A stretch of 61,802 nucleotides of DNA from an uncultured Anaerolineae bacterium (GTDB lineage: Bacteria > Chloroflexota > Anaerolineae > JACIWP01). Location of the stretch: contig CALIBQ010000057.1 of NCBI GenBank assembly GCA_938049385.1, positions 1 through 61,802 on the forward strand. Direction: 5' to 3'. The notes under the pieces are model-generated. The model saw only the letters and a program-made list of their open reading frames with translations, had not been told where the DNA came from and made no database searches. This document shows, in pieces, positions 57,899 through 61,802 of this stretch (position 1 is the first letter of the stretch; each line of letters starts with the position of its first letter). The translations under genes and the position numbers were made by a program.

Positions 57899-58993
57899 CT
57901 AGGGGTTCATGAGCGGGAGCGTCAGGCCGGCCACCACATCCAGGTCCCAGCCGGCGCGCTCGCCGGCGATAAAGCGGTAATATCCCACCGCGCCGATGAC
58001 CGCGCCGTTGTCCGTGCAAAGCTTGACGGGAGGCACTCGCACTGGCACGGGGAGCCGGCGGGTCATCTCCTCCCGCAGGCGGGAGTTGGCCGCCACGCCG
58101 CCGCCCATGAGGACCATTTTCACGCGGAACTCTTCGACAGCGCGCCGCGTCTTTTCGACCAGCACATCTACCACCGCCTCCTGGAAGCTGGCGGCCAGGT
58201 TGTTGACGGGGATATGGGGCACTGCCGGCTGAGATTGGGAGGTGACCAGACGGGTGCGGGGGGCATGGACGCCGGCCTGCGCCTTCTCCTCGAAGGAACG
58301 CACGATGCGCAGGACGGCGGTCTTCAGCCCGCTGAAGCTGAAGTCGTAAGAGTCTCCTAGCCAAGCGCGCGGCAGGTGAAAGGATTCCGGATCGCCCAGG
58401 CGGGCGGCGCGCTCGATGGCCGGCCCGCCGGGGAAGCCCAGCCCCAGGAGCCGAGCGACTTTGTCGAAGGCTTCGCCGGCGGCATCGTCCAGCGTGCGCC
58501 CCAAGAGCTGATACTGACCGTGCCCATGCATCAGCACCAGCTCGGTATGCCCGCCGGAGACGATGAGGGCCAGCAGGGGGAATGTCGGCTCCGGCGGCTC
58601 CTCCATGTGCGGCCAATCCGGCGGGATGAGCCAGTTGGCGTAGATGTGCCCTTCCAGGTGGTTGATGCCCACCAGCGGCAGGCCGCGGGCGAAGGCGATG
58701 GCCTTGGCGGTGTTCACCCCGACGAGCAGGGAGCCGGCCAGTCCGGGTCCGTAGGTCACGGCGATGGCATCCAGGTCATCGTAGCCTACGCCGGCGTCCT
58801 TCAGCGCCTGCTCGATGACCGGGGTGATGGTGATCATATGCTGGCGCGAGGCAATTTCGGGGAAGACGCCGCCATACTGGCGGTGCAGGTCGATCTGCGT
58901 CGCCACGACATTGGAGCGGATGTGCCGGCCGTTCTCCACCACGGCGGCGCCGGTCTCGTCACAGGAAGTCTCAATGCCCAGGATCAGGGTCAT
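57899..58993 (-). CDS. tsaD: tRNA N6-adenosine threonylcarbamoyltransferase TsaD
   Basis: A 364-residue ASKHA-fold enzyme that transfers threonylcarbamoyl to A37 of ANN-decoding tRNAs, with TsaB, TsaC and TsaE. Hallmarks: [19 protein letters not shown] at the start, [45 protein letters not shown] (iron-binding His pair) and [13 protein letters not shown]. The C-terminal metal-ligand region is [19 protein letters not shown]. It is co-transcribed with selA (3 nt apart), so two tRNA-modifying functions are together. Confidence 0.97.
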   Translation of the reverse strand: MTLILGIETSCDETGAAVVENGRHIRSNVVATQIDLHRQYGGVFPEIASRQHMITITPVIEQALKDAGVGYDDLDAIAVTYGPGLAGSLLVGVNTAKAIAFARGLPLVGINHLEGHIYANWLIPPDWPHMEEPPEPTFPLLALIVSGGHTELVLMHGHGQYQLLGRTLDDAAGEAFDKVARLLGLGFPGGPAIERAARLGDPESFHLPRAWLGDSYDFSFSGLKTAVLRIVRSFEEKAQAGVHAPRTRLVTSQSQPAVPHIPVNNLAASFQEAVVDVLVEKTRRAVEEFRVKMVLMGGGVAANSRLREEMTRRLPVPVRVPPVKLCTDNGAVIGAVGYYRFIAGERAGWDLDVVAGLTLPLMNP

Positions 58994-58996
58994 GGC

Positions 58997-60391
58997 TTAC
59001 TTCTCGCTGGCGTGCTGGGTTTGATGATACGCGTGGATCAGGGCCTGCAGAAGCGTCTCCTCTTCGTCCGGCTGGACAGTGCGCGGGTCCAGGAGCAGTT
59101 TGTCGTCCTGGATGAGGGCGATGACGGGCGGCTCATGGGCACGGAGTCTGCGGGCCAGGTCATCGGGAGAGGGGGCCGCGATGGCCGCGCACCAGGTGGG
59201 CAGGGTTTCGCCGGGGAGGGAGCCGCCGCCCACCGCGGATTGGCCGGCGGTCACCTCGGCCGGCAGGCCGGCGGCACGCAGTGCTTCCGCCCAGCGCTCG
59301 GCGGTGGCGCGCAGTTCGTCCAGCGGACGCGCGATCATGCGCCAGGTAGGGATGGCCTGCAGGGCTTCGCCTTTCAGGTAGTGGAGCAGGGTGGCCTGGA
59401 GGCCGGCCAGTGTGATTTTATCGACGCGCAGGGCGCGGGTCAGCGGGAAATGCCGCAGTTGCTCCACCAGCTCTTTGCGCCCGACAATGATGCCGGCCTG
59501 CGGGCCGCCCAGGAGTTTGTCGCCGCTGAAGGTCACCAGCGCCGCGCCGGCGCGCACGCTTTCCTGCACCATCGGCTCATGTTCCAGCCCAAAGGGCGCG
59601 GTGTCCAGCAGGGTGCCGCTCCCCAGGTCATCCACCACCGGGATGTGATACTTCTCCCCCAGCTCCACCAGCTCGCCGAGCGACGGCTCAACGGTGAAGC
59701 CGATGATGCGGAAGTTGGAGCGGTGGGCGCGCATGATGAGGGCGGTGTTCTCGGTGATGGCGCGTTCGTAATCGGAGAGCCGGGTGCGGTTGGTGGTGCC
59801 GACTTCCACCAGGCGGGCGCCGGATTGGGCCATCACCTCCGGGATGCGGAAGCCGCCGCCGATTTCGATAAGCTGTGAGCGGGAGATGATCACCTCTTTG
59901 CCGCGGGCCAGGGCGCTGAGCACCAGGAGCACCGCGCCGGCATTGTTGTTGACCACCAGCGCGGCCGGCGCGCCGCTCAGCCGGCAGAGCAGAGCCTCAG
60001 CGTGATAGTAGCGCGAGCCGCGCCGGCCCTGCTCCAAGTCATATTCCAGATTGGAATAGCCCACGCCGGCTTCCCACATGGCACGGCGCGCCGCCTCGCT
60101 CAGCGGGGAGCGCCCCAGGTTGGTATGAATGATGACGCCGGTGGCATTGATAACCCGGCGGAGCGTGGGGCGCAGGGCCTCGGCCAGGGATTGGGCGACA
60201 GCGGCGATCAGTGCCTCGGTGTCTGGGCAGGGCTGGCCGGCCAGTACAGCGTGGCGCGCCTGCTCAAGCACTGCTCGTACGACATCCACGACCAGCTCGC
60301 GCCCGCTGGCCCGGATCAGCTCCATGACCTGGGGCTCCTGCAGGAGCCGGTCCACGCTGGGCAGTCGGCGCAGTTCGCGCTGTACGTCCAT
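58997..60391 (-). CDS. selA: L-seryl-tRNA(Sec) selenium transferase
   Basis: A 464-residue PLP enzyme that converts Ser-tRNA(Sec) to Sec-tRNA(Sec) with selenophosphate. Hallmarks: LPSVDRLLQEP at the N-terminus (tRNA-binding region), RRVINATGVIIHTNLGRSPL, GSRYYHAEALLCRLSGA, VVNNNAGAVLLVLSAL and the cofactor Lys292 in TFSGDKLLGGPQAGI. Full length. GAGGAG precedes the ATG. The next gene upstream is an amidohydrolase, 4 nt away. selB, selD and the tRNA(Sec) gene are not in this window, but their presence elsewhere is implied. It supports reading the TGA at 35347 as selenocysteine. Confidence 0.96.
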   Translation of the reverse strand: MDVQRELRRLPSVDRLLQEPQVMELIRASGRELVVDVVRAVLEQARHAVLAGQPCPDTEALIAAVAQSLAEALRPTLRRVINATGVIIHTNLGRSPLSEAARRAMWEAGVGYSNLEYDLEQGRRGSRYYHAEALLCRLSGAPAALVVNNNAGAVLLVLSALARGKEVIISRSQLIEIGGGFRIPEVMAQSGARLVEVGTTNRTRLSDYERAITENTALIMRAHRSNFRIIGFTVEPSLGELVELGEKYHIPVVDDLGSGTLLDTAPFGLEHEPMVQESVRAGAALVTFSGDKLLGGPQAGIIVGRKELVEQLRHFPLTRALRVDKITLAGLQATLLHYLKGEALQAIPTWRMIARPLDELRATAERWAEALRAAGLPAEVTAGQSAVGGGSLPGETLPTWCAAIAAPSPDDLARRLRAHEPPVIALIQDDKLLLDPRTVQPDEEETLLQALIHAYHQTQHASEK

Positions 60392-60395
60392 GGCG

Positions 60396-61250
60396 TCATT
60401 CTCCTCGCGCCCCGAGGCAGGTCAGGAGCCGGCGGGCGTTCTCGCCGAGGACCGCGCGCTGGGCCTCCTCGCTCAGCCCGCTCTCGCGAATCTGGGCGAT
60501 GAGCCGGCGGGGATGGATGAGGGCGAAGTCCGTGGCGAAGAGAATTTTGTGGCCTACCAGCTCATACATCAGCGGGAAAATGCGCGCATCATATAAAAGC
60601 GGCGAGGCGGCCGTGTCGTAATAGACGTTCTGCATGGCGCGGCGCACCTCCGGCATCAGCTCATAAAAGGGCAGGCCGCCGCCCCAGTGCGAGCATACCA
60701 GCTTGATCTCCGGAAAGGCTTGCACGAAGCGGTAGACGACGCGCGGGGAGACGGTGCCCTTGCCGGCGTAATCATGGCCGATGGGTTCGCTGGTGTGGGT
60801 CATGATGGGGATATCGTAGGCGCGCGCCGCGGCGGCAATGGGCGCCATGAGTTCGGTATCGTCCAGGGAGAAGCCCTGGCCGTTGGGCATCAGCTCCCCG
60901 ATGCCGCACATGCCGGCCTCCACACAGCGCCGGATCTCGCGCACGGCGTGCTCGCCGGTGTTGGGATTCACATTGCAGAACCCGATCAGGCGCTCGGGGT
61001 AGCGGCGCATGGCATCCAGGGTGTAATCGTTGGTCTCGATGCAGAGGCCAACATCGCACCAGCTAAAGCCGAAGACCACAGCCTTGTCCACGCCGGCCTC
61101 GTCCATGGCCTGGATGAGGTCCTCGACGGTGGCCATGGCGGCTTTGGGGTTGGCGTACAGCAGGTTGAACCAGGGGTCGCGCTCCAGGAATCGCTCCCGC
61201 TGGGCCACCACTTCGGGCGGGAAAAGATGCACATGAAAGTCAATGATCAC
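60396..61250 (-). CDS. Amidohydrolase-family (amidohydrolase 2) TIM-barrel hydrolase
   Basis: A 284-residue metal-dependent hydrolase or decarboxylase. The metal motif is MIIDFHVHLFPPEV (HxH). Later ligands are the His in DIPIMTHTSEP, the SHWGG motif in KLVCSHWGGGLPF and the Asp in ILFATDFALIHP. This is the ACMS-decarboxylase/amidohydrolase-2 arrangement. The substrate is unknown. Start GTG at 61250, with GGGAG seven bases upstream; first gene of the operon with selA and tsaD. Confidence 0.9.
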   Translation of the reverse strand: MIIDFHVHLFPPEVVAQRERFLERDPWFNLLYANPKAAMATVEDLIQAMDEAGVDKAVVFGFSWCDVGLCIETNDYTLDAMRRYPERLIGFCNVNPNTGEHAVREIRRCVEAGMCGIGELMPNGQGFSLDDTELMAPIAAAARAYDIPIMTHTSEPIGHDYAGKGTVSPRVVYRFVQAFPEIKLVCSHWGGGLPFYELMPEVRRAMQNVYYDTAASPLLYDARIFPLMYELVGHKILFATDFALIHPRRLIAQIRESGLSEEAQRAVLGENARRLLTCLGARGE

Positions 61251-61382
61251 AGCTTCACTCCCACATTGTATGCGATGTGTATGGAATTATAACATAAGGG
61301 AAGGGGTGAGGGCAATGTTCGAATGTACTTCTCAGTAACTGTCCCGTGAGGGAGAAAGGTTGAGGGACGGGAAACGCAATTT

Positions 61383-61411
61383 TTGCGCCGGCGAGGGGTT
61401 TATGCTATAAT
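61383..61411 (+). promoter_or_regulatory. Sigma-70 promoter of the tRNA genes
   Basis: TTGCGC (61383-61388), 17-nt spacer, TATAAT (61406-61411), about 20 bp before tRNA-Leu. Confidence 0.7.
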
Positions 61412-61431
61412 AGCGCCGGCTCGAAGAGCAC

Positions 61432-61513
61432 GGGGAAGTGTCGGAACTGGCAGACGAGCGTGACTTAGGATCACGTGGAGCAATCCGTGAGAGTTCGAGT
61501 CTCTCCTTCCCCA
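61432..61513 (+). tRNA. tRNA-Leu (anticodon UAG)
   Basis: Acceptor GGGGAAG pairs with CTTCCCC. The anticodon stem is CGTGA/TCACG with loop CTTAGGA. There is a long class II variable arm (TGGAGCAATCCGTG), and the T-loop stem is GAGAG/CTCTC. The discriminator is A and CCA is not encoded, so RNase Z and CCA addition are needed. The anticodon rules out tRNA(Sec). Confidence 0.96.
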
Positions 61514-61577
61514 CCTTGCGGTAAGGGGAGCGAGAGGGTCTCTGCCAGCGTTTGACCATCGTCTCCCCGGATGCGGG

Positions 61578-61651
61578 CGGAAGTGGCTCAGCGGTAGAGC
61601 ATCTCCTTGCCAAGGAGAGGGTCGCGGGTTCGAATCCCGTCTTCCGCTCCA
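61578..61651 (+). tRNA. tRNA-Gly (anticodon GCC)
   Basis: Acceptor GCGGAAG pairs with CTTCCGC. D-arm GTGGCTCAGCGGTAGAGCA, anticodon stem TCTCC/GGAGA with loop TTGCCAA, and T-arm GCGGGTTCGAATCCCGT. CCA is encoded (61649-61651), unlike the neighbouring tRNA-Leu. Confidence 0.97.
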
Positions 61652-61662
61652 TGAGAGGCGCC

Positions 61663-61690
61663 GGCCCTCGCAGTCGCGAGGGCCTTTGTT
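61663..61690 (+). terminator. Terminator after tRNA-Gly
   Basis: A 9-bp stem GGCCCTCGC / GCGAGGGCC with loop AGTC, followed by TTTGTT. Confidence 0.8.
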
Positions 61691-61692
61691 GT

Positions 61693-61788
61693 GCCTGGCG
61701 GCTGAAGCCGCGGCAGCAACTGCGAAGCCTGCCTGCGCAGGCAGGCTTCGCGAAGTTGGCGCCGGCCCGCAGTTTCAACTGCCAGGCT
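61693..61788. repeat. Dispersed intergenic mosaic repeat, copy F (module 1)
   Basis: Begins GCCTGGCGGCTGAAGCCG, then GCAACTGCGAAG. A perfect 30-bp palindrome (61722-61751) built from GCGAAGCCTGCCTGC follows, and it ends CCGCAGTTTCAACTGCCAGG... as in copies A and E. It occupies the DNA after the tRNA terminator. Confidence 0.75.
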
Positions 61789-61802
61789 TACTCTCTCTGG
61801 TC

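Noticed and set aside
57819..58616. A 265-codon open frame on the same strand as tsaD
   Set aside because: It is an Arg/Ala-rich alternative frame within tsaD; the true gene has all TsaD motifs.
61432..61513. Possible tRNA(Sec), because of the long variable arm and the nearby selA
   Set aside because: The anticodon is UAG and the acceptor and D arms fit tRNA-Leu. tRNA(Sec) would have UCA and an extended acceptor/T domain.
61332..61778. A 148-residue minus-strand open frame with RKTGFEPATLSLA and ERLELSRIAPRDPKS
   Set aside because: It is antisense to the two tRNA genes. These peptide strings are the well-known false products of reading tRNA genes backwards.

Overview
This 61.8-kb window is a chromosomal fragment of a GC-rich bacterium, most probably a member of the Chloroflexota (Anaerolineae-like). 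The grounds are secreted proteins with long Thr-Pro linkers and a C-terminal LPFII-type tail, a GerW/YtfJ-type protein, a PrsW protease, DUF2680 and DUF4139 proteins, an 11-gene nuo cluster, and extreme abundance of GCCGGC. This assignment is inference from gene content; there is no rRNA. Coding density is high. Most promoters I can see are ordinary sigma-70 types (TTGACA-like, 16-18 nt, TATAAT).

Layout. 1-69: edge of an IS630-type transposase. 300-7019 (minus): an ABC efflux locus (ATPase, DUF5666-like protein, MacA-like adaptor, MacB-like permease) followed by a degenerate receiver and a two-component system. 7136-9676: DUF2680 protein, small ferredoxin, coiled-coil protein, RNase Z. 10106-13220: a multi-PAS hybrid histidine kinase. 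13388-18499 (minus): a Ser/Thr phosphorylation module (kinase with PQQ propeller, PP2C phosphatase, DnaJ-VWA fusion, FHA protein, small conserved protein). 19006-20857: a small ribbon-helix-helix protein under an SOS-box-like palindrome, then acyltransferase and methyltransferase. 20865-26586 (minus): GT-C glycosyltransferase and DinG-type exonuclease/helicase. 27000-34134: a TrpB-like PLP enzyme, metallophosphoesterase, LarA homologue, and a four-gene operon (DUF362, PrsW, cyclophilin-like, TIM-barrel). 34392-35864: FTR1 iron permease, a probable selenoprotein, an FmdB zinc ribbon. 35996-42146 (minus): secreted M14 peptidase, beta-hydroxyacid dehydrogenase, PT-rich surface protein, glutaredoxin, membrane protein. 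42562-54565: glyA, then nuoABCDHIJKLMN. 54621-61250 (minus): DUF4139 protein, MTA/SAH nucleosidase-like protein, GerW pair, tsaD, selA, amidohydrolase. 61432-61651: tRNA-Leu and tRNA-Gly.

The most interesting signal is at 35287-35628. A thioredoxin-fold YuzD/DUF1462-like gene has its own promoter and Shine-Dalgarno and is open through a single in-frame TGA. The TGA is followed by a 7-bp hairpin with a GGA loop at the spacing expected of a bacterial SECIS. selA lies in the same window, so selenocysteine decoding is plausible in this organism. Second is the cytosolic kinase/phosphatase/FHA module with its J-domain-VWA fusion. Other points of note are a family of intergenic mosaic hairpin repeats (six copies), an SOS-like operator, a 136-bp element closed by a long-range stem upstream of glyA, and a nuo cluster lacking the NADH module nuoEFG.

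Four genes (response regulator, ABC ATPase, hybrid kinase, PT-rich protein) carry single frameshifts, each in a short GC or homopolymer tract. These look more like sequencing or assembly slips than decay, because both halves of each protein remain well conserved.
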